Below, piece by piece: positions 1-9,378 of a stretch of 64,000 nucleotides of DNA. Each line of letters begins with the position of its first letter. Positions within the stretch are counted from its first letter, which is position 1. The notes below the pieces were generated by a model. It had not been told where the DNA came from. It saw only the letters and a list, made by a program, of their open reading frames with translations, and made no database searches. Both the position numbers and the translations under genes were made by a program. This DNA is from Pseudomonas sp. QS1027 (GTDB lineage Bacteria > Pseudomonadota > Gammaproteobacteria > Pseudomonadales > Pseudomonadaceae), in contig NZ_PHSU01000011.1 of assembly GCF_002814235.1 (NCBI RefSeq), positions 434,001-498,000 on the forward strand, written 5' to 3'.

Positions 1-2
1 AG

Positions 3-218
3 AAACTCGCGGACTTCCTGCAAGTGCCACTGAGCCAGTGCATCGCGTTCGGCGATGGGATGAACGATGTCGAGATGCTCTCGAGCATCGGCAAGGGACT
101 GGTGATGGGCACGGCTCACGCCAAGGTCTTCCAGGCTCTGCCCGGGCACGAAACCCTGGGCAGTTGCAGCGAGGAGTCGGTCGCGCGTTATCTGGCGGCG
201 AACCTGCTGACAGCGTAA
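3..218 (+). CDS. HAD-superfamily hydrolase (Cof type), C-terminal part
   Basis: Only the last 71 codons are present; the gene enters from the left edge. The tail carries FGDGMNDVEML, the conserved motif IV of Cof-type HAD phosphatases, in which the two acidic residues bind magnesium. It is followed by the usual Gly-rich strand (GKGLVMGTAH). Cof-type enzymes dephosphorylate sugar phosphates, flavin or pyridoxal phosphate; the substrate cannot be read from this piece. A REP element follows the stop codon, and the next gene is convergent. Confidence 0.85.
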   Translation, partial: KLADFLQVPLSQCIAFGDGMNDVEMLSSIGKGLVMGTAHAKVFQALPGHETLGSCSEESVARYLAANLLTA

Positions 219-239
219 TCAACAGACTGAACACGGTCC

Positions 240-314
240 CTGTAGGAGCATGGCTTGCCAGCGAAGCTTTTGGCGGTCTTACGGGCCCCTTCGCGGGCAA
301 GCCCTGCTCCTACA
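240..314. repeat. REPIN (paired inverted REP sequences)
   Basis: The sequence opens with TGTAGGAGCATGGCTTGCC and closes with its approximate inverse GGCAAGCCCTGCTCCTACA. This is the two-REP inverted arrangement typical of fluorescent pseudomonads. It lies between two convergent genes. Confidence 0.85.
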
Positions 315-374
315 AATTCCACGGTGCTTTCAAGATCGATATAAGACTGACTGGCCTCGAAGCAGGTCCGGGGC

Positions 375-1553
375 CTAGAGCGCCGACGCCGTCTGCGCCA
401 CCAGCGAAACCTGCGGCAAGCCGAGGAACCGACACAGCTCCTCGCGCTTGGCCATCGCATCACGACGCCCCAGCTCGATCAATTCGCTGCAATAGGACGC
501 CTCGAACAACAGGTAACTCAACACCCCGGCACCACTGGTCCGGGTCGCCCCCGGCCCGCGCAGGAAAAAGCGCAGCGCCGCCGGCAACTCATGGCGATGA
601 CGCGCGGCGATTTCATCGATCGGCTGACTCGGCGCAATCACCAGCACATCCACCGGCGCCAGGCCCAGGCTACGCGGTTGTGGCGGCAACATCCGACTGA
701 ACTGATTCAAGCGCTGCAACAGCTCGATATCGCTTTCCAGGCTGTCAATAAAAGTGCTGTTGAGCATATGCCCGCCGATCTGCGCCAGGCTCGGCTGCTG
801 CCCGCTATAGGTCCGCTCGGTGGCAGTGTCGACACCCCGAGGGTTGCCACTGACCCCCACCACCAGCACCCGGGTCGCCCCCAGATGCAAGGCCGGACTG
901 ATGGGCGCCGACTGACGCACCGCACCGTCACCGAAATACTCCTGGTCCAGTTTGACCGGGGCAAACAACAGCGGGATCGCCGAACTGGCCAGCAAGTGCT
1001 CCACCGTCAGCCGGGTCGGCACGCCGACCCGCCGATGGCGCAACCAGGAATCGATAGCACCCTTGCCCTGATAAAAGGTCACCGCCTGGCCCGACTCATA
1101 ACCAAACGCGGTCACCGCCACGGCGTGCAACTGCTGTTGCTCGATGGCGTGGTCGATACCCGGCAGGTGCAGTTTTTCATTGAGCAGGTCACGCAAGGGC
1201 GAACTGTCGAGCAGCGCCACCGGCACCTGTGAACCCATGCCCAGCAGGCTGTGACCAAAGAAACGGCCGGCCTGGCGCATCACCCCCGGCCAGTCGCTAC
1301 GCAACACCAGATGGCTGCGAAAGCCCTGCCAGAACGCGGTCAGGCGCTCGATGGCCGCCGTGAAGTCCACTGCCCCGCTGGCCAGGCTGACCGCATTGAT
1401 CGCCCCCGCCGAAGTACCGACGATCACCGGAAAGGGGTTGGGAGCCCCCTCGGGCAACAGCTCGGCGATCGCCGCCAGCACACCCACCTGATAGGCCGCG
1501 CGCGCGCCCCCTCCAGAGAGAATCAGGCCGGTGACCGGTTCAGCTGGGCTCAT
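375..1553 (-). CDS. Patatin-like phospholipase
   Basis: A 392-residue patatin-family lipid acyl hydrolase. The oxyanion Gly-rich loop SGGGARAAYQVG lies near residue 13, the nucleophile elbow GTSAG has its serine at residue 48, and the catalytic aspartate is in DGA near residue 209. No signal peptide is visible, so the protein is probably cytoplasmic or membrane-associated. It lies 70 bp downstream of the lipid A acyltransferase gene on the same strand and could share its transcript. Family members cleave fatty acids from phospholipids; whether this one is housekeeping or an exported effector (ExoU/PlpD-like) is unknown, and it has neither a beta-barrel nor a secretion domain. Confidence 0.9.
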   Translation of the reverse strand: MSPAEPVTGLILSGGGARAAYQVGVLAAIAELLPEGAPNPFPVIVGTSAGAINAVSLASGAVDFTAAIERLTAFWQGFRSHLVLRSDWPGVMRQAGRFFGHSLLGMGSQVPVALLDSSPLRDLLNEKLHLPGIDHAIEQQQLHAVAVTAFGYESGQAVTFYQGKGAIDSWLRHRRVGVPTRLTVEHLLASSAIPLLFAPVKLDQEYFGDGAVRQSAPISPALHLGATRVLVVGVSGNPRGVDTATERTYSGQQPSLAQIGGHMLNSTFIDSLESDIELLQRLNQFSRMLPPQPRSLGLAPVDVLVIAPSQPIDEIAARHRHELPAALRFFLRGPGATRTSGAGVLSYLLFEASYCSELIELGRRDAMAKREELCRFLGLPQVSLVAQTASAL

Positions 1554-1623
1554 CGCGACACTCCATTAATCAGTAACATCCTGATACACCACGCCTGCCC
1601 CCCGCCGCAACACCCGGATGGTT

Positions 1624-2556
1624 TTATCCGCGCTTTGGATAGAGTTTGGGCTCACCCGGCGGCCGGCTCTTGAAACGGCGATGGGCCCAGAGGTACTGCT
1701 CCGGGCATTCGCGCAGCGCCACCTCGACCCATTGATTGATCCGCAGGCAGTCGGCCTCTTCGGTCTCCCCCGGGAAGTCCGTCAGCGGCGGATGAATCAC
1801 CAGCCGATAGCCACTGCCGTCGGCCAGGCGCTCCTGGGTGAAGGGCACCACCAGCGCCCTGCCCAGGCGGGCAAACTTGCTGGTGGCGGTGACAGTGGCC
1901 GCCTGGATACCGAACAGGGGCACGAACACACTCTGCTTGATCCCGTAGTCCTGGTCCGGCGCGTACCAGATCGCCCGACCGGCGCGCAGCAACTTGAGCA
2001 TGCCGCGTACATCGTCACGCTCGACCGCCAGGGAATCGAGGTTGTGCCGTTCACGGCCACGGCGCTGGATAAAATCGAACAGCGCATTGCTGTGCTCGCG
2101 GTACATGCCGTCGATGGTATGGCGCTGACCGAGCAGGGCCGCGCCGATTTCCAGGGTGGTGAAATGCAGGGCCATCAGGATCACGCCCTTGCCTTCGCGC
2201 TGGGCGTTCTGCAGATGTTCGAGGCCTTCGATATGGGCCAGCTTTGCCAGGCGCGGCTTGGACCACCACCAGCTCATGGCCATTTCGAAGAAGGCGATCC
2301 CGGTGGACGCCAGGTTTTTCCGCAGCAATTGGTCGCGGTCAGCGTCGGACAACGCCGGAAAACACAATTGCAGATTACGCGCGGCAATCGTCCGTCGGTC
2401 GGCGGACACCCGATACATCACCGCGCCCAGAAAACGCCCCAGCAGCAGCAGGAAGCCATAGGGCAACTGGACAATCAGCCACAGCAAGCCCAACCCCAGC
2501 CATAGCAGCCAGTAACGGGGATGAAGAAAAGCAGCTCGAAAACGCGGGCGATCCAT
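1624..2556 (-). CDS. lpxL: Lipid A biosynthesis lauroyl acyltransferase
   Basis: 310 residues when started at the ATG giving MDRPRFRAAF; the open frame runs much further upstream through minC but without codon support. One N-terminal membrane helix (WLLWLGLGLLWLIVQLPYG) is followed by the LPLAT domain. The HX4-acidic block of this family is visible as HREHSN-like residues near the centre, preceded by MALHFTTLEIGAAL. LpxL/HtrB enzymes add secondary laurate to Kdo2-lipid IVA at the inner membrane. The gene is divergent from minC, with 121 bp between the start codons. Pseudomonas species often have two such enzymes; which one this is cannot be decided here. Confidence 0.9.
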   Translation of the reverse strand: MDRPRFRAAFLHPRYWLLWLGLGLLWLIVQLPYGFLLLLGRFLGAVMYRVSADRRTIAARNLQLCFPALSDADRDQLLRKNLASTGIAFFEMAMSWWWSKPRLAKLAHIEGLEHLQNAQREGKGVILMALHFTTLEIGAALLGQRHTIDGMYREHSNALFDFIQRRGRERHNLDSLAVERDDVRGMLKLLRAGRAIWYAPDQDYGIKQSVFVPLFGIQAATVTATSKFARLGRALVVPFTQERLADGSGYRLVIHPPLTDFPGETEEADCLRINQWVEVALRECPEQYLWAHRRFKSRPPGEPKLYPKRG

Positions 2557-2677
2557 GGGTGATTCCGGACAGACAACAAGGCCGCGCATTCTACAACGGT
2601 TCGCGGCGGCTTGCGGCCCGAGGGCGTTCTCGTTATAAGTCTCGGCACTTTTAGTGACAAGCTGCGTTATCCCGACC

Positions 2678-3415
2678 ATGAGCCAAACCGAACTGCTAGA
2701 CCAGGATCCCGTGTTCCAGCTGAAGGGCAGCATGCTCGCCATCACGGTGCTGGAGCTGGCGCAGAACAACCTCGACGCCCTCGATCGGCAACTGGCGGCC
2801 AAAGTCGCCCAGGCCCCGAACTTCTTCAGCAACACCCCGCTGGTGCTGGCACTGGACAAACTGCCGGACGGCCAGGGCCCCATCGACCTGCCCGGACTGA
2901 TGCGCGTCTGCCGCCAGCACGGCCTGCGTACCCTGGCGATCCGCGCCAACCGCATCGAAGACATTGCCGCCGCGATTGCCATCGACCTGCCGGTGCTGCC
3001 ACCGTCCGGCGCCCGCGAACGGCCGGTCGACCCGACCGAAGGCCTGGAAAAGAAAAAACCGGAAAAACCACCAGAGCCTACTATCAAACCGACGAAGATC
3101 ATCACCTCGCCGGTACGCGGCGGCCAACAGGTCTATGCCCAGGGCGGCGACCTGGTGGTCATCGCTTCCGTCAGCCCCGGCGCGGAACTTCTCGCCGATG
3201 GCAACATCCATGTTTATGGCCCCATGCGCGGTCGCGCCCTGGCCGGCATCAAGGGGGATACCAAGGCACGGATTTTCTGCCAGCAGCTGAGCGCGGAACT
3301 GGTCTCGATCGCCGGCCAGTACAAGGTTTCCGAAGATTTGCGCCGCGATCCCTTGTGGGGCGCCGGTGTTCAAGTCAGCTTGTCCGGCGACGTGTTGAAC
3401 ATCATCCGGCTTTAA
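2678..3415 (+). CDS. minC: Septum site-determining protein MinC
   Basis: 245 residues starting [10 protein letters not shown]; eight upstream in-frame codons are excluded because they do not resemble the family. The N-terminal MinC domain (about 1-110) antagonises FtsZ polymerisation. A charged linker [11 protein letters not shown] separates it from the beta-helical C-terminal domain (about 140-245), which binds MinD and carries the signature [15 protein letters not shown]. It works with MinD and MinE to keep Z-rings away from the poles. minD follows after 203 bp. Confidence 0.96.
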   Translation: MSQTELLDQDPVFQLKGSMLAITVLELAQNNLDALDRQLAAKVAQAPNFFSNTPLVLALDKLPDGQGPIDLPGLMRVCRQHGLRTLAIRANRIEDIAAAIAIDLPVLPPSGARERPVDPTEGLEKKKPEKPPEPTIKPTKIITSPVRGGQQVYAQGGDLVVIASVSPGAELLADGNIHVYGPMRGRALAGIKGDTKARIFCQQLSAELVSIAGQYKVSEDLRRDPLWGAGVQVSLSGDVLNIIRL

Positions 3416-3618
3416 CGGATACTTGCCGCCATTTCCAAAATGTCGCCTTCTCGCAGCGAAAACAGCTCGAATGACGTGGGAAATCGCGAAAGGTAAGAAT
3501 AACCCGAGGCACTTCAGACTTTTCCTCGATTTCCAACCGACGCTACACGACTACAGTTATTTTTTAGTGACGTTCTTCAGGGGCTGAAAGTCCTTTTTTC
3601 CTTTAGGGGTGATACACC

Positions 3619-4431
3619 TTGGCCAAGATTCTCGTGGTTACATCCGGCAAGGGTGGTGTGGGTAAGACCACCACCAGCGCCGCCATCGGTACCGGCCTCG
3701 CGCTGCGGGGCCACAAGACAGTGATCGTCGACTTCGACGTCGGCCTGCGTAACCTCGACCTGATCATGGGCTGCGAGCGTCGCGTGGTGTATGACTTCGT
3801 CAACGTCGTCCAGGGCGAAGCCAACCTGCAGCAAGCCCTGATCAAGGACAAGCGCCTGGAAAACCTCTACGTGCTGGCCGCCAGCCAGACCCGGGACAAG
3901 GACGCGCTGACCAAGGAAGGCGTGGAAAAGGTCCTGATGGCCCTCAAGGAAGATTTCGAGTTCGTCGTCTGCGACTCCCCGGCCGGTATCGAGACCGGTG
4001 CCCACCTGGCCATGTACTTCGCCGACGAAGCCATCGTCGTGACCAACCCCGAAGTGTCCTCGGTGCGTGACTCCGACCGTATGCTCGGCCTGCTGGCGAG
4101 CAAATCGCGCCGCGCCGAGAACAACGAAGAGCCGATCAAGGAACACCTGCTGCTGACCCGCTACAACCCCGAGCGCGTCAGCAACGGCGAGATGCTCGGC
4201 GTCGAAGACGTCAAGGACATCCTCGCGGTGACCCTGCTGGGCGTGATCCCCGAATCCCAGGCGGTGCTCAAGGCCTCCAACCAGGGCGTGCCGGTGATTC
4301 TCGACGACCAGAGCGATGCGGGCCAGGCCTACAGCGACGCGGTCGACCGCCTGCTGGGCAAGACCGTGGAACATCGCTTCCTCGATGTGAAGAAGAAAGG
4401 ACTCTTCGAGCGCCTGTTTGGAGGCAACTAA
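3619..4431 (+). CDS. minD: Septum site-determining ATPase MinD
   Basis: 270 residues with a TTG start, supported by AGGGGTG about six bases upstream and by MAKILVVTSGKGGVGKTT beginning directly there. The deviant Walker A motif (KGGVGKTT, residues 11-18) has the signature lysine of the ParA/MinD family. The C terminus, KKKGLFERLFGGN, is the amphipathic membrane-targeting helix. MinD binds membrane with ATP, recruits MinC, and is released by MinE. minE follows after 3 bp, so the two are co-translated or tightly coupled. Confidence 0.97.
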   Translation: MAKILVVTSGKGGVGKTTTSAAIGTGLALRGHKTVIVDFDVGLRNLDLIMGCERRVVYDFVNVVQGEANLQQALIKDKRLENLYVLAASQTRDKDALTKEGVEKVLMALKEDFEFVVCDSPAGIETGAHLAMYFADEAIVVTNPEVSSVRDSDRMLGLLASKSRRAENNEEPIKEHLLLTRYNPERVSNGEMLGVEDVKDILAVTLLGVIPESQAVLKASNQGVPVILDDQSDAGQAYSDAVDRLLGKTVEHRFLDVKKKGLFERLFGGN

Positions 4432-4434
4432 GCA

Positions 4435-4689
4435 ATGAACCTTTTTGACTTCTTTCGTGCCAGCAAAAAAGTAAGCACCGCGTCGGTCGCGAAAGAGCGT
4501 CTGCAGATCATCGTGGCGCACGAACGCGGCCAACGCAGCACCCCGGATTACCTGCCGGCCTTGCAGAAGGAACTGGTGGAAGTCATCCGCAAGTACGTCA
4601 ATATCGGGTCCGACGACGTGCACGTGGCGCTGGAAAACCAGGGCAGCTGCTCGATCCTGGAACTCAATATCACCCTGCCCGATCGTTGA
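4435..4689 (+). CDS. minE: Cell division topological specificity factor MinE
   Basis: 84 residues, the usual length. The N-terminal [12 protein letters not shown] segment is the membrane-binding helix, followed by the anti-MinCD region (about 12-31, [14 protein letters not shown]) and the dimerising topological-specificity domain to the end. It stimulates MinD ATPase and drives its pole-to-pole release. Last gene of minCDE; a strong hairpin follows. Confidence 0.97.
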   Translation: MNLFDFFRASKKVSTASVAKERLQIIVAHERGQRSTPDYLPALQKELVEVIRKYVNIGSDDVHVALENQGSCSILELNITLPDR

Positions 4690-4706
4690 TCGATCCGGTC
4701 GGAGCC

Positions 4707-4754
4707 ACGGCGGCTCAATTGCCTTCACCGGTGTGAAGGCGATTGAGCCGCCGT
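4707..4754 (+). terminator. Hairpin after minE
   Basis: A long inverted repeat (arms ACGGCGGCTCAATTGCCTTCAC and its near-perfect complement, one bulged base) closes on a four-base loop. It sits 18 bp after the minE stop. The T-tract is weak (TTGGCGTTTGTT), but position and stem strength suit a terminator of the min operon. Confidence 0.75.
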
Positions 4755-4779
4755 TGGCGTTTGTTACGAGACTGTTTTA

Positions 4780-5415
4780 ATGCCGCTGTCCAATATCCAT
4801 ATCCTCCATCAGGATGCCGCCGTACTGGTGGTGAACAAGCCGACCCTGCTGCTCTCCGTCCCCGGGCGGGCCGATGACAACAAGGACTGCCTGATTACCC
4901 GCCTGCAGGAAAACGGCTACCCCGAAGCCCGTATCGTCCACCGACTGGACTGGGAAACCTCCGGGATCATCCTGCTGGCCCGCGACCCGGACAGCCATCG
5001 CGAACTGTCGCGGCAGTTCCACGACCGGGAAACCGAAAAAGCCTACACCGCACTCTGCTGGGGCCAGCCGGAACTGGACAGCGGCAGCATCGACCTGCCC
5101 TTGCGCTACGACCCGCCGACCAAGCCGCGCCACGTGGTCGACCACGAGTTCGGCAAACACGCGCTGACCTTCTGGAAAGTCCTGGAGCGTTGCGGCGACT
5201 GGTGCCGGGTGGAACTGACCCCGATCACCGGGCGCTCGCACCAGTTGCGGGTGCATATGCTGTCCATCGGTCACCCGTTGCTGGGCGACGGTTTGTACGC
5301 CCATCCACAGGCCCTGGCCGCCTGGCCACGGCTGTGCCTGCACGCCAGCATGCTGAGCTTCACCCACCCGCAAAGCGGCGAACGCCTGCGTTTCGAGTGC
5401 CCGGCCCCCTTCTGA
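4780..5415 (+). CDS. rluA: RluA-family pseudouridine synthase
   Basis: 211 residues, close to the 219 of E. coli RluA. It has the RluA signature HRLDWETSG with catalytic Asp57, the LLSVPGR segment near residue 24, and the substrate-binding GRSHQLRVHM block. There is no S4 domain, as expected of the RluA subtype that modifies both 23S rRNA U746 and tRNA U32. It starts 25 bp past the min terminator hairpin and precedes the aminopeptidase gene by 59 bp. Confidence 0.9.
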   Translation: MPLSNIHILHQDAAVLVVNKPTLLLSVPGRADDNKDCLITRLQENGYPEARIVHRLDWETSGIILLARDPDSHRELSRQFHDRETEKAYTALCWGQPELDSGSIDLPLRYDPPTKPRHVVDHEFGKHALTFWKVLERCGDWCRVELTPITGRSHQLRVHMLSIGHPLLGDGLYAHPQALAAWPRLCLHASMLSFTHPQSGERLRFECPAPF

Positions 5416-5474
5416 GTGTGTGGGAACCCTCCGCAAATACGGTAAACTCCTGACACTGCTGTCTGGAGCTACTT

Positions 5475-6764
5475 ATGCGCGAAGAGTTGAACCAAGGCCT
5501 GATCGACTTCCTCAAGGCCTCCCCTACCCCGTTCCATGCCACTTCCAGCCTGGTTCAGCGCCTGGAAGCGGCGGGTTACCAGCGTCTCGACGAGCGCGAG
5601 ACCTGGCACACCGAAGCCAACGGTCGCTACTACGTCACCCGCAATGACTCTTCGATTGTCGCCATCAAGCTCGGCCGTGCCTCGCCGCTGCTGGGCGGCA
5701 TCCGCCTGGTCGGCGCCCACACCGACAGCCCGTGCCTGCGGGTCAAGCCGCAACCGGAACTGCAACGCCAGGGTTTCTGGCAACTGGGAGTGGAAGTCTA
5801 CGGCGGTGCCCTGCTCGCCCCCTGGTTCGACCGCGACCTGTCGCTGGCCGGACGCGTGACCTTCCGCCGCGACGGCAAGGTCGAAAGCCAGCTGATCGAC
5901 TTCAAGCTGCCCATCGCCATCATTCCCAACCTGGCGATCCACCTCAACCGCGAGGCCAACCAGGGCTGGGCGATCAACGCGCAGAACGAGCTGCCGCCGA
6001 TCCTCGCCCAGTTCGCCGGTGACGAGCGAGTGGACTTCCGCGCCGTGCTCACCGAGCAACTGGCCCGCGAGCACGGCCTCAATGCCGATGTGGTGCTCGA
6101 TTACGAGCTGAGCTTCTACGACACCCAGGCCGCCGCGGTCATCGGCCTGAACGGTGACTTTATCGCCGGTGCGCGCCTGGACAACCTGCTGTCCTGCTAC
6201 GCCGGCCTGCAAGCGTTGCTCACCGCCGACAGCGAGGAAACCTGCGTGCTGGTCTGCAACGACCATGAGGAAGTCGGTTCCTGCTCCGCCTGCGGTGCCG
6301 ACGGCCCGATGCTGGAACAGACCCTGCGCCGCCTGTTGCCCGAAGGTGACGAGTTCGTGCGGACCATCCAGAAATCCCTGCTGGTCTCGGCGGACAACGC
6401 CCACGGCGTGCACCCCAACTATGCCGACAAGCACGATGCCAACCACGGGCCGAAACTCAATGCCGGGCCGGTGATCAAGGTCAACAGCAACCAGCGCTAC
6501 GCCACCAACAGCGAAACCGCCGGGTTCTTCCGCCACCTGTGCATGGCCGAGGAAGTGCCGGTGCAAAGCTTCGTGGTGCGCAGCGACATGGGTTGCGGCT
6601 CGACCATCGGCCCGATCACCGCCAGTCACCTGGGGGTGCGGACCGTGGACATCGGCCTGCCGACCTTCGCCATGCACTCGATCCGTGAGCTGGCCGGCAG
6701 CCATGACCTGGCGCACCTGGTGAAAGTCTTGAGCGCGTTCTACGCCAGCCGCGAGTTGCCATAG
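5475..6764 (+). CDS. apeB: M18-family aminopeptidase
   Basis: 429 residues, the usual length for bacterial M18 aminopeptidases. The zinc ligands are visible in order: [13 protein letters not shown] (His and Asp), CNDHEEVGS (catalytic and metal Glu), [12 protein letters not shown], and the C-terminal [12 protein letters not shown] histidine. The enzyme removes N-terminal residues from peptides in the cytoplasm and normally forms a dodecameric tetrahedron. The start is ATG 8 bp after CTGGAG. No sign of truncation. Confidence 0.94.
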   Translation: MREELNQGLIDFLKASPTPFHATSSLVQRLEAAGYQRLDERETWHTEANGRYYVTRNDSSIVAIKLGRASPLLGGIRLVGAHTDSPCLRVKPQPELQRQGFWQLGVEVYGGALLAPWFDRDLSLAGRVTFRRDGKVESQLIDFKLPIAIIPNLAIHLNREANQGWAINAQNELPPILAQFAGDERVDFRAVLTEQLAREHGLNADVVLDYELSFYDTQAAAVIGLNGDFIAGARLDNLLSCYAGLQALLTADSEETCVLVCNDHEEVGSCSACGADGPMLEQTLRRLLPEGDEFVRTIQKSLLVSADNAHGVHPNYADKHDANHGPKLNAGPVIKVNSNQRYATNSETAGFFRHLCMAEEVPVQSFVVRSDMGCGSTIGPITASHLGVRTVDIGLPTFAMHSIRELAGSHDLAHLVKVLSAFYASRELP

Positions 6765-6785
6765 CACTTGAAAACGACACAAAAC

Positions 6786-6881
6786 CTGTAGGCGCTGGGC
6801 TTGCCCGCGAAGAACGATAACGCGGTTACCCTGATACACCGCGGCGTCCTTGCGATTCGCGGGCAAGCCCTGCTCCTACAG
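6786..6881. repeat. REPIN
   Basis: Begins CCTGTAGGCGCTGGGCTTGC and ends with GGGCAAGCCCTGCTCCTACA. It has the same inverted REP architecture as the copy near position 240, with an unrelated central spacer. It lies just after the aminopeptidase stop. Confidence 0.82.
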
Positions 6882-6961
6882 TTCAGCGTTATCCTCCAGG
6901 TCTGATACACACCCGCCAAACCGACCTAGACTCAAGGTATCCCCTCGAGGAGGTTGCCGCC

Positions 6962-7138
6962 GTGATCACGCCCTTCGCTTTCCACACCATGCTCATTCCC
7001 ATCCTGGGCGGCATGCTGATGTTGGCCGTCGGTTTCAACTTTCGCGAGCGCAACGCCGGAGTCCTGCTGATCTGGCTCGGCATGCTGTTCATCCTCGCCA
7101 CCGTGGTCTACAAGATCCTCGCCCAGTTGACCGATTGA
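6962..7138 (+). CDS. Small two-helix membrane protein, unknown function
   Basis: 58 codons from a GTG start with a strong ribosome-binding site (CGAGGAGGT, about eight bases upstream). Two hydrophobic segments are evident: TMLIPILGGMLMLAVGF and AGVLLIWLGMLFILATVVY, joined by a short charged turn NFRERN. The C terminus is YKILAQLTD. I do not recognise a named family. It ends 48 bp before the mechanosensitive channel gene on the same strand, so it may be co-transcribed with it. Confidence 0.72.
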   Translation: MITPFAFHTMLIPILGGMLMLAVGFNFRERNAGVLLIWLGMLFILATVVYKILAQLTD

Positions 7139-7186
7139 ATGCATTGGCCCCACGCCTGACGTACACTTCGTCGACCCGTATCGTCC

Positions 7187-9373
7187 ATGGTTGACTGCCC
7201 TGTGTTTGCCCGCCTCCTCGCCTTGCCCGCCGTTCTATTCATCTGCCTGCTGAGCCTCCTGCCATTGGTCAGCGCCGACGCGGCGGGCCTGCCGAGCCTG
7301 CTGGCCAGCGCGGAAAAAACCCAGCCGGTCCCCAGCGAACCCCTGGCGCAATCCCTCGATGAAGTGATCAAGAGCCTGGAGAACGACCAGCAGCGCACCA
7401 AGCTGCTGACCGACCTGAAGCGCCTGCGCGACAGCACCAGGAAAGCCCAGCCGGCCGCCGAAGAAGGCGTGCTGGGGCTGATCGGCAGCACCCTCGCCGG
7501 CTTCGAAAAGCAGTTTTCCGGTGACGACAGCCCGGTCAATCGCTGGTCGGAGGAATTCGACCTGGCCAAGGGCGAACTGATGGACCTGATGCTGCCGGCC
7601 AGCGAATGGCTGCCGATGGTCTTCGCCTTCGCCCTGATCCTCGCGCTCTGGAGTTTCCTCGCCTGTGCCATGATCTGGCTCGGGCGCCAGGTGCGCCTGC
7701 GCTTCGGCCTCAGCGAAGAACTGCCGCAACACCCACGCACCGTCGACCTGCTGCGTTTTGCCCTGCGCAAGCTCGGGCCCTGGCTGATCGCCCTGATCAT
7801 CACCGTGTACATGAGCTACGCCCTGCCCTCGTCCCTGGGCAAGAACCTGGCGATGGTACTGGCCTACGCCCTGGTGATCGGCACCTGCTTCTCGGCCATC
7901 TGCGTGATCGCCTTCTCCGTGCTTGACGGCCAGCATCGTCATCAGGCCCTGTACATCCTTCGCCGTCGGGCGTTCCGACCGCTATGGCTGATCGGCAGCT
8001 TCGCCGCCTTTGGCGAGGCCCTCAGCGACCCACGGATGATCGCCAGCCTCGGCGGCCACCTGGCCCATACCGCCGCGACCTTCGCCAACGTCATGGCCGC
8101 ACTGTCCACCGGACTGTTCATCATCCGCTTCCGCCGGCCCATTGCCCACCTGATCCGCAACCAGCCGCTGTCCCGGCGCCTGAACCGCCGCGCCCTGAAC
8201 GACACCCTGGCAATCCTCGGCACCTTCTGGTTCGTTCCGGCGCTGATCCTGGTGGCGATCTCGCTGTTCGCCACCTTCGTCTCCGCCGGCGATACCAGCA
8301 CCGCCCTGCGCCAATCGCTGATCTGCACCGTGCTGGTGGTGTTATGCATGGTGATCAACGGGCTGGTGCGTCGTCACGCCCTCAAGCCCCATCGCGGCCA
8401 CAAGCGCCACGCGCTGTACTCCGAGCGCTTGACCAACTTCGGCTACACCCTGGTGCACCTGGCGGTGTGGCTGGTGTTTATCGAGCTGGGCCTGCGGGTC
8501 TGGGGCATGTCGCTGATCCGCTTCACCGAAGGCGAGGGGCATGAGGTGAGTGTCAGGCTGTTCAGCCTCGGCGGCACGCTGATCTTCGCCTGGCTGGTGT
8601 GGATTCTCAGCGACACCGCCGTGCACCACGCCCTGACCCGTTCGCGCAAAGGCCTGGCGAATGCCCGGGCGCAGACCATGATGCCGCTGATCCGCAACGT
8701 GCTGTTCGTGGCGATCTTCATCATTGCGCTGATCGTCGCCCTGGCGAACATGGGCATGAACGTCACGCCCCTGCTGGCCGGTGCCGGTGTAATCGGCCTG
8801 GCGATCGGCTTTGGTGCGCAGTCGCTGGTGGCGGACCTGATCACCGGCCTGTTCATCATTATCGAAGACTCCCTGGCCATCGACGATTACGTAGACGTCG
8901 GCGGCCACCTCGGCACGGTGGAAGGCTTGACCATCCGCACGGTGCGCTTGCGGGACATCGACGGGATCGTCCACACCATTCCGTTCAGCGAGATCAAGAG
9001 CATCAAGAACTACTCGCGGGAGTTCGGCTACGCGATCTTCCGGGTGGCGATTCCGTTCAACATGCCGATCGATAACGCAATCAAGCTGATGCGCGATGTC
9101 GGCCAGAAGATGCGTACCGACCCGCTGCAACGGCGCAATATCTGGTCGCCGCTGGAGATCCAGGGGGTGGAGAGTTTCGAGTCCGGCAGCGCGATCCTGC
9201 GCGCGCGATTCAAGACCGCACCGATCAAGCAGTGGGAGGTTTCACGGGCCTTCAACCTGGCGCTCAAGCGCACCATGGACGAGGCCGGGCTGGATCTGGC
9301 GACGCCGCGCTTGAGTGTGCAGGTGGTGACCGCCGGCGGCGGCGCGGAAACGGAATCCGCACCGACCTCCTGA
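7187..9373 (+). CDS. MscS-family mechanosensitive channel, YbiO-like
   Basis: 728 residues. An N-terminal signal peptide (LLALPAVLFICLLSLLPLVSADA) precedes a periplasmic helical region to about residue 135. A series of membrane helices then leads to the C-terminal MscS core: pore helix AGAGVIGLAIGFGAQSLVAD, the beta-domain ending in TVRLRDIDGIVHTIPFSEI, and the alpha/beta domain. Length and order match large MscS homologues such as E. coli YbiO (about 740 residues) rather than MscK. It probably releases solutes on hypo-osmotic shock at the inner membrane. The next gene is convergent after 5 bp. Confidence 0.9.
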   Translation: MVDCPVFARLLALPAVLFICLLSLLPLVSADAAGLPSLLASAEKTQPVPSEPLAQSLDEVIKSLENDQQRTKLLTDLKRLRDSTRKAQPAAEEGVLGLIGSTLAGFEKQFSGDDSPVNRWSEEFDLAKGELMDLMLPASEWLPMVFAFALILALWSFLACAMIWLGRQVRLRFGLSEELPQHPRTVDLLRFALRKLGPWLIALIITVYMSYALPSSLGKNLAMVLAYALVIGTCFSAICVIAFSVLDGQHRHQALYILRRRAFRPLWLIGSFAAFGEALSDPRMIASLGGHLAHTAATFANVMAALSTGLFIIRFRRPIAHLIRNQPLSRRLNRRALNDTLAILGTFWFVPALILVAISLFATFVSAGDTSTALRQSLICTVLVVLCMVINGLVRRHALKPHRGHKRHALYSERLTNFGYTLVHLAVWLVFIELGLRVWGMSLIRFTEGEGHEVSVRLFSLGGTLIFAWLVWILSDTAVHHALTRSRKGLANARAQTMMPLIRNVLFVAIFIIALIVALANMGMNVTPLLAGAGVIGLAIGFGAQSLVADLITGLFIIIEDSLAIDDYVDVGGHLGTVEGLTIRTVRLRDIDGIVHTIPFSEIKSIKNYSREFGYAIFRVAIPFNMPIDNAIKLMRDVGQKMRTDPLQRRNIWSPLEIQGVESFESGSAILRARFKTAPIKQWEVSRAFNLALKRTMDEAGLDLATPRLSVQVVTAGGGAETESAPTS

Positions 9374-9378
9374 ACAGC

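Noticed and set aside
5469..6866. 465-codon open frame antisense to the aminopeptidase gene
   Set aside because: It is the high-GC shadow of a fully supported gene; its translation has no recognisable motif and is rich in Gln, Val, His and Gly as expected for such shadows.
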